A stretch of 64,000 bases of DNA from Leptodactylus fallax. Its lineage: Eukaryota; Chordata; Amphibia; Anura; Leptodactylidae. The notes beneath the pieces are model-generated. The model did no database searches, was not told the DNA's origin, and saw only the letters and a program-made list of their open reading frames with translations. This document shows, piece after piece, positions 1 to 9,465 of the stretch. Position numbers and translations under genes: made by a program. The stretch lies in the NCBI GenBank assembly GCA_947044405.1, contig CAMRHE010000156.1, positions 2,977,001 to 3,041,000 on the forward strand, in the 5' to 3' direction. How positions within the stretch are numbered: position 1 is the stretch's first letter; the number at the start of each line of letters is the position of its first letter.

Positions 1-346
1 CATAGATGGACAATTGACTCTTAGTTTCAGTGGAGATAGCCTTTAGCTTTACTGGACACCTACTGTACATTCTACATTTCTCATGACTCTACCATATATA
101 GAAACCGATTCTTGAGAATTTCCTGTTCTATGTATTTGTATTTCTATATTTGCTGATACTGGTTTTGCTACAGTTTTGCAAATTGCACTGTTTTAATGAT
201 AGCAAAGAGGAAGGAAACCAGACTACCTGTTTCTGCTGGAGACAGTCACATGCTGAAGTTAAAAAAAAAAAACATCACTAAACAAATAGTTGCTCCATTT
301 TATGATCTGTATGTCAATTATTAATAATATTCTTAGAAATCAGTAA
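1..346. other. MYO10 intron sequence, nothing recognised
   Basis: AT-rich sequence with an A-run at 260-270. No exon, repeat family or RNA gene was recognised on either strand. Confidence 0.6.
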
Positions 347-1384
347 TGTGCAAAAGTTTTAGGCTGATGTGGAAATATTCTGCACTAACAATCATTTTGT
401 AAATAGTGTTAATAGTTTTATGTTTTATATCAATTAACAAAATGAAATAGATGAAAAAAAAAATCTTAATCAAATTAATATTTGGTGTGACCACCCTTTC
501 CTTTCAAAACAGCATCAATTCTTTTAGGTACACTTGCCACAGTTGTTGAAAGAAGTCAGCAGGGAGGTTGTTCCAAACATCTTGGACAACTAACGACAGA
601 TCTATGCACACCAGTTCCTATGTTTCTGTGCATAGTTGAGTCGCTTGGCCTCATTTCCACATAAATGGTATGGCTTTTTGTTTGCAATTCTTCCATGAAG
701 ACCAGACCAGACTTCTCTGAGCAGTAGATTGATCTGGGTCCCACATGTTTCTGCCAGCTTTGTGCTGATGGCACTACTAGACATCTTCCGATTTCGAAGG
801 GAAGTATGCATGATGTGTCCTTCGTCTATTGGCCATCACTGCATCTACAGTTTTCAAGGCTGCCCTTTTCTTGGTGCTATTTTGCAAGAGCTTGAAAAGC
901 ACTTCTTAAAACCCAGTCTGCTTTAATTTTTTCCTGGTACCTTGCTGATGCAGTATAATGACCCCAAACATACAGCCAAAATGATTAGAGACTATCTTCA
1001 GGGTAAAGAAGAGAAGTCCTGGAGAAGTTCTAGAAGTCATGATATAACCCCCACAGAACCATGACTTCAACATCATCCAGTCTGTCTACATAAAGAGACA
1101 GAAGGACATGAGTAAGTCTACATCCACAGAAGATCTATGGTTAGTTCTCCAAGTCATTTGGAACAACCTCATTGCAAAGTTCTTTCAAAAACTATGTGAA
1201 ACTGCACCTAGAGGAATTGATGCTGTTTTGAAGGAAAAGTGTGGTCACACAAAATATTGATTTGATTTTGTTCATTCAGTTCATTTTGTTAATTGACAAA
1301 AATAAAACTATTAACACTATTTTTTGAAAGCATTTTGTTTTGCAGCATCTTGTTCACACATGCCTAAAAAATTTGCAAAATGCT
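347..1384. mobile_element. Degenerate composite Tc1/mariner element with opposed transposase ends
   Basis: The ends are inverted: TGTGCAAAAGTTTTAGGC on the left matches the complement of the right end near 1355-1384 (GCCTAAAAAATTTGCA). A second inner inverted pair carries GTTAATAGTTTTAT near 408 and 1303. On the minus strand, 600-811 carries an N-terminal-to-middle transposase relic (GLHGRIANKKPYH, KRLNYAQKHRNW), followed near 490-540 by the transposase C-terminus. On the plus strand, 950-1259 carries a decayed catalytic region (YNDPKHTAK) and again a C-terminus ending in GHTKY. The copy therefore contains two oppositely oriented C-terminal ends, as if two copies recombined. All frames are broken. 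Confidence 0.75.
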
Positions 1385-1983
1385 AAGTTCAATAATAATA
1401 ACAGTTGCAAGTTTAGAATGTAAGTATGAGGCAAATCTCATAATGAGGTATGCTTCAAATATTCCTTTATTGGTGTAAAAGGGTCCCATAGCAACATGGT
1501 GTTCTTCTATTTGAGTGCTTTATGCCATTAGTGTAGTATTACTTTTTGTATTATCCTATACGGTGACATCATTATGACATCACTGTTAATTGCTATTATC
1601 TTTAACATTATTTACCATTATTATATTATCTGTGCTATCAAATGAGCATTATACCTGTACTGTGACACAAGTTTAGGCATTATACTCTGCTGAGTGGATT
1701 ATGACTGTACTAAGACATCTCTGTGTGCATTATATTTGTACTATGACACCAACCTTGACCTATGTACTATATCTATAGAGGTTAAATGCTTGATATAAGT
1801 ATCCTTGATAATGTCTCTGCATCATGAAGAAGCTAACTTCCCAATAGTCAGTAAAATACAATACTTGGAAGAGATTGCTTGGTGATATAAAGAAGCACTA
1901 AATAATATTGTAAGAACAATATCCAACACTAAAAGAGCACATCCAGGACATTTCACTTTGTCAAATGTTAATGCATGTGATAC

Positions 1984-2068
1984 CTCTCTCCTCGCTCCCT
2001 GCTCCTTCCAGCAGTGCATAGAATATGTGGTAATTTCTCTCCTCCGGGTTCTGCCGCACTACACGATT
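1984..2068 (-). CDS. MYO10: Myosin X motor-domain coding exon (NRVVRQNP ... FYALLEG)
   Basis: This 85-base exon follows the acceptor TTTTTGCAG and encodes NRVVRQNPEERNYHIFYALL followed by EGAGSEER, plus one base. RNYHIFYALL is a near-universal myosin motor motif just after switch I. The donor is G|GTATCA, phase 1, which would complete a glutamate as expected in the next exon. A 92-base intron separates it from the microexon. The next exon (switch II region and beyond) lies to the left of position 1984 and is not in the window. The stretch 1-1983 contains only intron sequence with a degenerate transposon. Confidence 0.93.
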
Positions 2069-2160
2069 CTGCAAAAAGGTAAAGAAAACCTTCATTTATT
2101 TGCTGTTCATCAGCAAGAGAAGTGAGAAGATAAAGGAATAAATGGATCTATTTCACTAAC

Positions 2161-2174
2161 CTTTTCTAATAAAT
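2161..2174 (-). CDS. MYO10: 14-nt MYO10 microexon encoding the (T)AT-Leu-Leu-Glu-Lys residues
   Basis: The 14 bases on the minus strand read ATTTATTAGAAAAG. With the T left over from exon 2458-2582 they encode Tyr-Leu-Leu-Glu-Lys, exactly the residues that bridge GGRIVD and NRVVRQNP in myosin motors. The piece is preceded by ATAAAG and followed by a good donor, GTTAGT. It enters in phase 1 and leaves in phase 0, fitting both neighbours. Without it five conserved residues near switch I would be missing and the frame would break. It is too short for ordinary gene finders and is likely to be skipped in automatic annotation. Confidence 0.88.
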
Positions 2175-2457
2175 CTTTATTACAAGAACACGGAAGTTAA
2201 AGAGTCATAACCGATGACAAAAAAATTACACGACTGAAAACGAATTTTCACTTCATAAATACAAGGCTGACATCTTGATACAAGAAACAATTGGAATTAT
2301 TATATTAATATTATTCAGTACAATAACAAATATTTCTCTCCTGTTTAGGAGTGATAAGTGACATCCATTTACAGTAGATTTTGGTTAATTGGTACTTGAC
2401 AATGTAATAAGAAGAAATTAGTTTAAAAGGTGCCATTATGTTGCCGAGAAAGGATAC
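2175..2457 (-). other. MYO10: U12-type (minor spliceosome) intron of MYO10, 283 bp
   Basis: Read on the minus strand, the intron begins GTATCCTTTC, the minor-spliceosome donor consensus. It ends ATAAAG with no pyrimidine tract, typical of U12 acceptors. A branch-like motif TCTTTAAC lies at about 2196-2203, placing the branch adenosine roughly 22 nt from the 3' splice site, inside the usual 10-26 nt range. It matches the TCCTTAAC consensus at all but one base. The terminal dinucleotides are GT-AG. The call rests on these motifs and on exact phase compatibility with both exons; no transcript was available. Confidence 0.82.
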
Positions 2458-2582
2458 AATCTACAATTCGTCCACCCTGAATGTGTCCTTTTTGACATAT
2501 ATGCAGTTGAATGAACTTTCCAAAACGGCTTGAGTTATTATTGTAAACAGTCTTTGCATTCCCGAAGGCTTCCATGATGGGA
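2458..2582 (-). CDS. MYO10: Myosin X switch-I coding exon, ending at a U12-type donor
   Basis: This 125-base exon opens with the T completing serine and encodes PIMEAFGNAKTVYNNNSSRF, continuing GKFIQLHICQKGHIQGGRIVD, plus one base of the next codon. NAKTVYNNNSSRFGK is the switch-I loop that senses the ATP gamma-phosphate. The acceptor is TCTAATAG. The exon cannot simply run on: the following frame reads CILSRQHNG, which departs from the conserved YLLEK, and the donor sequence is GTATCCTTTC. That is an exact match to the U12-dependent 5' splice-site consensus. The exon therefore ends in phase 1, and the missing residues are supplied by the 14-nt microexon at 2161-2174. Confidence 0.95.
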
Positions 2583-2847
2583 CTATTAGACACAAGGGAA
2601 AAGTAATTTATTACACAAGGCATTTAGAGACATCAGCATATTGCTAACAGAAAATTTTGTGCAATGTCTATTTAATAACTCTGCCTTTACATGCATCAAA
2701 TATTATAATAACTACATGATAACTTCCTCTGCTGACTATAAATTTATTTTTACTACCGGTTTCCTGCATTCCAGCTTTATCTCCACTTTTCTAAGGTTAA
2801 TAGTTCATCTAAAATAGAAAAGCAATCAAATTGGGTTAAGTATTTCC

Positions 2848-3760
2848 TTACCACAGATACATTAAAGACCCTTATTGTCGCCCTGATTCACTCCCAACTT
2901 GACTACTGCAACTCCTTACTAATTGGTCTTCCCCTTAGTAAACTCTACCATCTACAATCTAGTCTGAATGCAGCTGCCAGGCTCATCTATCAGTATAAAT
3001 GCTACAGTGATGCCTCCGGTCTGTGCCAGTCACTGCATTGGTTGCCTATTCAATACAGAATACAATATAAACTTATCACCCTCATCCACAAGGCTCTCCA
3101 TAATCCTGCACCTCCCTACATTTCCTCCCTCATCTCTGTCTATCACCCAACCCATGCTCTTCGTTCACTCAAAGACCTAAGACTCATATCCTCTATTATC
3201 AGAACCTCCCACTCACGTATCCAAGACTTCTCATGAGTTGCATCACTTCTCTGGAATGCTCTAACCCGGACATTCAGATTAACTCCCAATTTCTACAGCT
3301 TCAAGTGCAAACTAAAGACATATCTTTTCCGGCCTATCACAATTCCTAATGTAAACCCTTCCGCTGTTACAAATCCCTAAAACAAATCCTCCTCTGTTTA
3401 TGCTTCTACATTACCCCACAGGATATGATGCCATATCGGACTGTAACTTTATATGTCCAGGCACCATCTGCACGTTAAAGGACACTTACTGGTGACAGCT
3501 CATACAGATTTATTTATGTGTAATGAAAGTAATCTCTATCATAAAAACGGCTGGACCACTGTATAAGCAATGCTACCAATGATGCCGCTCCTGTAACCTC
3601 TTGTGTCACGCCCTCTACCTCATAGATTGTAAGCTCTTGCAAACAGGGCCCTCAGTCCCATTGTGTGAATTGACTATTACGCTGTATCTTTTTGTCTGTG
3701 CTTGAAACCTACAATTTGAAAAGTGCTGGCCATGGAATATGATGGCCATAGTGGTCAGAT
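2848..3760 (+). mobile_element. L2/CR1-type LINE 3' fragment, copy 1
   Basis: This decayed 3' end of a non-LTR retrotransposon carries the post-RT segment (HSQLDYCNSLLIGLP-like, then LHWLPIQYRIQYKL and PPYISSLISVYHP). Several stops and shifts interrupt it. A 3' untranslated part (TCATAGATTGTAAGCTCTTG and on) follows and is shared with copy 2. It lies head-to-tail just upstream of copy 2, only some 40 bases apart. The family is inferred from the conserved C-terminal motifs; the exact clade (L2, CR1 or Rex-like) cannot be decided by eye. Confidence 0.8.
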
Positions 3761-3799
3761 GGTTGCCTATTCAATACAGCTAGAAGCTGAAAAAGTACA

Positions 3800-4757
3800 T
3801 TGAGTTTTGCTTACAACAAACTGTTCACGTACACACTTTTTGTTGCCCTGATTCACTCTCGTCTTGACTACTGTAACTCCTTACTAATCGGTCTTCCCCT
3901 TACTAAACTCTCCCCTCTACAATCTATTCTGAATGCAGCGGCCAGGCTCATCTATCAGTCTAGACACTACAGCGATATCTCCGGTCTGTGCCGGTCACTA
4001 CATTGGCTGCCTATTCAATACAGAATACAATATAAACTTATCAACCTCATCCACAAGGCTCTCCATAATGCTGCACCTCCCTACATTTCCTCCCTCATCT
4101 CTGTCTATCGCCCAACCCGTGCTCTCCGTTCACTCAATGACCTAAGACTAACATCCTCTATTATCAGAACCTCCCACGCTCGTATACAAGACTTCTCCCG
4201 AGTTGCACCACTTCTCTGGAATGCCCTATCCCAGACTATCAGATTAATCCCTAATTTTCACAGCTTTAAGCGCAAACTAAAGACATATCTTTTCAGACAG
4301 GCCTATCACAACTCCTAATGTAAACCCTTCCGTAGTTAGAATCCCTAAAACATACCCTCTGTTCACGCTCCCGCATTACCTCACAGGATATGATGCCATA
4401 TCAGACTAACTTTATATGTCCAGGCACCGTCTGCACGTTAAAGGACTTGACTGGTGACGGTTCATACAGCTTTATATATGTGTAATGACAGTAACCTCTA
4501 TTACAAAATTGTCTGACCATTGTATAAGCAATACTACCTCCGATGCCACCCCTGCTACCTCTTGTGTCACCCCCTCTACCTCATAGATTGTAAGCTCTTG
4601 CGAGCAGAGCCCTCAATCCCAGTGTGTGAATTGAATATTTCTTTGTAATGTAACTTTTTTGTCTGTACTTGAACCCTACAAATTGTACAGTGCTGCAGAA
4701 TATGTTGGCGCTATATAAATGTATTCTTCTTCTTATTATTATTATTATTATTATACA
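3800..4757 (+). mobile_element. L2/CR1-type LINE 3' fragment, copy 2, with (ATT)n tail
   Basis: An open frame (3800-4318, about 160 codons of homology) encodes the C-terminal region of a LINE polyprotein. It reads ALIHSRLDYCNSLLIGLP, then LHWLPIQYRIQYKLINLIHK, then PLLWNALSQTIR and FKRKLKTYLF. The reverse-transcriptase core is absent, as expected for a 5'-truncated insertion. The 3' tail contains GGCGCTATATAAATG and ends in an (ATT)n run at 4732-4754, the usual terminus for this type of LINE. This copy is less damaged than the upstream one, so it is probably the younger insertion. Confidence 0.85.
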
Positions 4758-5185
4758 CAGTTTTTCAACATTACTCAGCTATTACATTGATATAATAATT
4801 AAATTAGCATATACCATAAGTATTACGGTATGCATATGAATAGTCATAGGTTTGACGGTTCTAGAAGTTCTATACCTCTAAGATGTAATAGCAACACTGT
4901 TCTGACTGAACAAGCCAGACAACAGAGCATTGCTTCCCTCTGCTGCTTGTACTCTGTGCTTACACAAGCATCAGTGTAATGGGGGAGATCATTTTAAATT
5001 ATATTTAGCAGATCCAATGAGTCAATGCAAGTTTCAAGTAATTCTAAAATAGCAACAATTGTATGACATAGCAGTCCTCTGTACTATAGAGGAAAATGAC
5101 AATCTTCACTGACTTTTATAAGGGGTATAACTACAGGGTACATATATATTTGTACAAGACCCAAGTCCACAAATAGAACCATTAC
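4758..5185. other. Intron sequence, nothing recognised
   Basis: No coding, RNA or repeat signature was found between the LINE tail and the P-loop exon donor. Confidence 0.5.
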
Positions 5186-5320
5186 CTGCTCTCCAGAATT
5201 GCTTGTTCCACGCTTGCTGTCTTTTCTTTTGAAGACACTTCCAAGGAATGTTGGCTCATTGCAGATAAGTATTTTAAAATGAGCTTTGTGCTTTCTGTCT
5301 TGCCAGCTCCGCTTTCACCA
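5186..5320 (-). CDS. MYO10: Myosin X P-loop (ATP-binding) coding exon
   Basis: This 135-base exon contains the Walker A/P-loop GESGAGKTES followed by TKLILKYLSAMSQHSLEVSS and ends with VEQAILES plus two bases of a serine. The P-loop lysine binds the ATP phosphates in the motor head. The exon is open throughout, with a clear acceptor (TTGATTTCAG) and donor (AG|GTAATG). Splice phase 2 at both ends fits the neighbours: the entering T completes serine with the AG of exon 13156-13343, and the leaving AG is completed by the T at 2582. The SLEVSSKEKT region separates class X from other classes, to my recollection. There are no frame breaks, and the local composition matches functional coding sequence. 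Confidence 0.96.
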
Positions 5321-5548
5321 CTGAAATCAATAATAAATGTATAGAAATGACATTTCCTTGTATATGTATGGCTGCAGCGTTTCAAACATACTTGAGCCTT
5401 GTGAAATGTAATACTTTACATAGTATTTTTAATCATGTGTAAAGTAAAGTAATTATACATTTATTTTTTCTACTCTATTTTTTCACATATCGGTTACACA
5501 GGTCCATTTTCACAGATCCAATTCCCATCGTCCCATCAATGTGAATAA

Positions 5549-5868
5549 GGCCATGGCCCCACGTTGCAAAAACGCAGTATTTTAAAGTACCTGCGAAGTG
5601 TACGGAATTCTGGCTAATCCCATCCACACACTGCAGAAAAATATCCGCAGTAGAAAAGCTCCATTTTCAAAAACGCTCGTGTTTTTGAAAATTGCAGCAT
5701 GCGTTTTTGGTATAGGTATAATAAGGGCACAAAGTCTGCAGAGGAAAATTCTGCAAAATCACAATGAAAAATGCTGCAGAAAAAAATGTGATAGGTTTCT
5801 GCCACGTTTTATTCAACAAGGCTTTTTTTTTTTTTGCTGTGCTTTGCTACATGGCGTCTTAGCCTAAG
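5549..5868. mobile_element. Palindromic MITE, 'GGCCCCACGT' family, subfamily I
   Basis: The ends are inverted (GGCCCCACGTTGCAAAAACG on the left; the complement of the right end reads GGCTAAGACGCCATGTAGCA). The interior holds GCAGAAAAATATCCGCAG and ATTGCAGCATGCG motifs seen in every subfamily-I copy in this window. Short open frames inside are by-products of the palindrome. Confidence 0.75.
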
Positions 5869-6691
5869 TCTGTTTAAAAAATGGATCCTATAGGCATAGG
5901 AGATTCAAATCGACACGGCCACTGTCATGTAAATATAACCTAAAAACGACAAAAAGTCATTTACTGGTTAATATGACTGAATTTTGCTACAAACTACAGT
6001 ATTAATTTCTATATAAAATAGTGTAATTATAAACTTAGAAAGTAATTAGTAAGAAATTGATACAGTAAGAGAAAACAGAAATTGCATTATTGGTCATGTA
6101 AACCATTAATCTGTTACAGTAATCTGGTTTGGACAGTCTCAGTTAATCAAACCCTGAAACACCAGTTTGTGGTAATAAATAATTTCTTACTAAAAGCTCA
6201 GTGTCTTCTAGCTTGGCGCCACAAGACAAATTACAAAGAAAAATAATACTTTTTTCCCTCCTGAAAACCACTGTAATGCTGTGATGAAACTGACAGTAAA
6301 TCAGATTCAATCTGAAAAAAGCATTGAGAGATGTGCGTTCTTGTGCTCAAGCTGAACACAGAATGAGGGCATAAAATGTATACTTATTAATCTACATTTG
6401 TACAAAAAATTCCACAATGCTCCCCACCTAGCAGTGTCGGACTGGAGTACCCAGTGCCCTCCAGAGGAAGCCCAGTGCCCTCCAGAGGAAACCCAGTGCC
6501 CACCCTTCATCTATATAGATTGTGTTTACAACTAGATGCTGATGTAAACGTGAAGCATCTTTGGTGAAATGAGGAGCATCTTGGGGCCTCTTGTTTGGCC
6601 TGAAATTTTTCAGCTTGTTAAACATGTGGGTGTGTATTCTCAAAAAAAGGGGGCAAGGCTTAAATGTGCCACAATGTGCCAAAATTGTGCC
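5869..6691. repeat. Intron sequence with a short tandem motif near 6438-6510
   Basis: Three imperfect repeats of CCAGTGCCCTCCAGAGGAA lie at about 6450-6505, directly after CAGTGTCGGACTGGAGT. That string resembles a hAT-type terminal repeat, but no matching right end was found. The rest is unremarkable intron DNA. Confidence 0.4.
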
Positions 6692-7193
6692 TTAAAGGGG
6701 GTCTGTCAGCAGGAAAATTGGTATTAAACTAAAGACAGTACCTTGTAGGGCAGCTTCTATTCTGTCCAAAGATGCCTTTCTTATACTGCATTGCAGATAC
6801 ATTTTCAATAAATCTGTGTTTTATACTTATGTAACCTAGCTTAAAAAGGTCTTTAGTGGCGTCTCCCTCCCTGTTGGGGCTTCATTCTCTGCTCTAGATA
6901 ATGGCCTCTGCTTCCCAGCATCTCCCCCAATTGCTTGAGTGACATCATCCACTTTATCACATTTTGTCTGCAGTTAGGGGTGATTATTTAGAGCAAAGAG
7001 CAAAGCCTCAGCATGAGAAGAAATCCTCCTAAAGCCCTTTTTAGCTAATTTGCATAAGAATGAAATACTGATTGTCATGACAATGGAACTGCAACGCAGA
7101 CTAAGAAAGGCATCTTTGGAAAGTGTTGAAGCAGCACCAAAAGGTACTGTCATTAGTTTCATACCAATTTTACTGCTGATAGTCTCCGTTTAA
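6692..7193. mobile_element. TTAA-flanked T2-type MITE
   Basis: Long terminal inverted repeats begin TTAAAGGGGGTCTGTCAGCA on the left; on the complement of the right end they begin TTAAACGGAGACTATCAGCA. Both continue into AAAATTGGTAT. TTAA target duplication and the TTAAAGGRR start are hallmarks of the T2 MITE superfamily described in Xenopus (established knowledge). The centre is non-coding. Confidence 0.75.
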
Positions 7194-7497
7194 AGGTAGC
7201 CAAACTAAAAGGTAGTTTAAACTTAGACTAAACAGTATGAATATAGTAGAAGTGTAGGGGTATTTTTTACAGCTAGGAATTTGCCACGGATTTGGGGGTG
7301 AATTCTATCCTGGAATCTGCCTCCCATTGTTTTCAATGAGAGGCAGAGATCGCAGCAGGATGCTGAAAAACTAAGCGTCCAGCTTGACCTTGCCATGGAC
7401 TCCACGGCTCGAGACTGCCTGCTAATTAGGCCAATTCAACTTAATTTATGATTTTTTTAGAACCTTTAGAGAAATATTTGCTAAATATATATATATA

Positions 7498-8925
7498 CTG
7501 GAAATCAAAATTAGAGAATAACACACAATTTCCTAAATGTCAAGGTCATTGTGTAGTCCTATGTGAATATATCCTAACATGAGTAAAATAGTAGTATTTT
7601 AAGCTTATTTCATAAATTGTATTTATTCTAAAGCACAGAATAAAAATGTAAATGAGATTATTGAAAAAGAACACTGATCAAAATGAGAGAAGACTTTCAG
7701 ATACCTGCAAGTTATGGGTGTTAATCTGGCACCTGGTGTTAACTTCCTTCATTGTCTGACAAACCGTATTTAACTGGCAGTCTACCTCTCCAGTTTTCAC
7801 CGACTTTGCAAAAATGGTGTGCCATTCCAAAGTGACTGAAACCCTCCGGCAGCAGGTTGTCCAGATGAAGGCCAAAGGGGTTACCCTATCAGCCATAGCA
7901 AGAGAAGCTGGTCGTTCCAAGTCTGTGATTTCTAGAATATTGCATCTTTACAACATCACAAACTCATTGAAGTCCCCCAAGAAGGCTGGTCGCCATCGAA
8001 AGACAAATGCAAGAGAGGACAGGATAATGCGGAGATTCTCCATGGGTAATCGTTTCTACACTGCAGCTGGAATTGCTGGTTAGTTCAGCACTGAACAGAG
8101 TAAAGTATCTGTCTCACTGTCATACAGTGTCTCAACGTTTAAGAGCATTTGGACTGATGGCCCACTTTGCAGTGACCAAACCTCGCATTAGCAGAAAGAA
8201 TCACAAGGCTAGACTCGCCTTTGCTGAGGAGCATGTTGTGTGGACAGAGGAGAAGTGCTCCAGAGATCATTTTAGTGATGAAAGCATGTTTAATTTATTT
8301 GGGTCTGATGGGAAACATTATGTTCATCGACAAACTGGGGAAAGACTGAACCCAAAGTGTGTAAAGACGTCAGTGAAAGGTGGAGGAGGAAGTGTCTTGG
8401 TTTGGGGAATGTTTCCTTCTGCAGGAGTTGGACCTCTCATACAGCTACATGGCAGAGTGAATGCAAGTGTGTATCAGAACCTTCTTCAACAACACATGGT
8501 TCCTTCCTTGCGTTTATCACCTTCAGCCAGCAATTTTCATGCAGGACAATGCCCCCTGTCACACAGCAAAACGGGTAAAGCAGATCCTTTAAACTGAAAA
8601 TATTGAAACAATGAAATGGCCATCCAAGTGTCCTGATCTAAACCCAATAGAAAACCTCTGGAAAATCCTTGCTGACAAAGTTATGGCCAAGAAACCCACA
8701 ACAGTCACAGAACTGTGGAAGAGACTGGAAGAAGAGTGGACCAAAATCACACCAGAGCAGTGTGAGTGACTAGTCCTGTGGCTGCAGATGTGCTGAAGTC
8801 ATTCAAAGCAAAGGCCGGTGCACTTCCTACTGATTGGTGACTGCTGTAACCTTCAGAAAATTTACTTATAATCTTTCTCTGTGCTACAGTCATTGCTGTT
8901 CTCTAATTTTGATCATCATGTTTTT
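7498..8925 (+). mobile_element. Tc1/mariner element, degenerate, with recognisable TIRs
   Basis: The left end has GGAAATCAAAATTAGAGAA and the complement of the right end has GATCAAAATTAGAGAAC, giving short terminal inverted repeats. The element is about 1.43 kb, a normal Tc1 length, and encodes one frameshifted transposase in plus orientation. It lies in the MYO10 intron between the P-loop exon and exon 13156-13343, opposite in strand to the gene. Confidence 0.85.
7814..8830 (+). pseudogene. Tc1-type transposase pseudogene (frameshifted)
   Basis: The product would be a DDE transposase that excises and reinserts the element at TA sites. The N-terminus (7814-8081) has the paired helix-turn-helix region (RQQVVQMKAKGVTLSAIARE, then GRSKSVISRIL) and a basic GRHRKTNARED linker. 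The frame then shifts near 8080. The next piece (to 8597) has the first catalytic Asp in HFSDESMFNLFG and the GGGGSVLVWG motif. A second shift near 8525 is needed to reach QDNAPCHTAK, the second Asp. A last piece holds CPDLNPIENLWK with the final acidic residue at about 8627-8660. At least two shifts plus stops mean it is dead. Confidence 0.88.
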
Positions 8926-9465
8926 TTGCAAAATAAAGGTTTTATGTTGATATACTTTGGTTATTTTGCAAAACACAGTTCTAGTGGCATGGTGTACTTC
9001 TTACAATAAATCCTTCAAATGTTCATCAATGTAGATTACATTAGTTATGAAAAAAATCAAGTGTACATACACCTCCAGTGTATATGCCCCTTTCCTTAGC
9101 AGAAAAATGCTTGAGCATGAATTAAATGTCCCCACCATAAAGATTTTCAAATCTGCAAGTGTGAATGAAGATGATCATGATCATTTTGCCATTTTAGATT
9201 TGCTTGCTACTTTGTTCCTTCCCTAGATGCTATAGAGCAATTGAACCACAAGGAGGCAATATGAGCTTAATATACGTCATCTCTTAGCTACCAATTTGAA
9301 ATAAGCTCACACATTAGATTTGCTGTTAATTTCAGTATTGTGTTTCATGGTAGGATATCAACCTAAATTGTCTCAGTGGAGTTATCTTAGGACAAGCCAT
9401 TCCCCAGAAGTCAGCTAACCATTAGTGAAACATTACCAGCAGATGCAAACAGTACACTTTATATA

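Noticed and set aside
2441..2460. Continuation of the switch-I exon into CILSRQHNG and beyond
   Set aside because: It departs from the conserved YLLEK, has no downstream U2 donor in phase, and the U12 donor plus microexon explain the sequence exactly.
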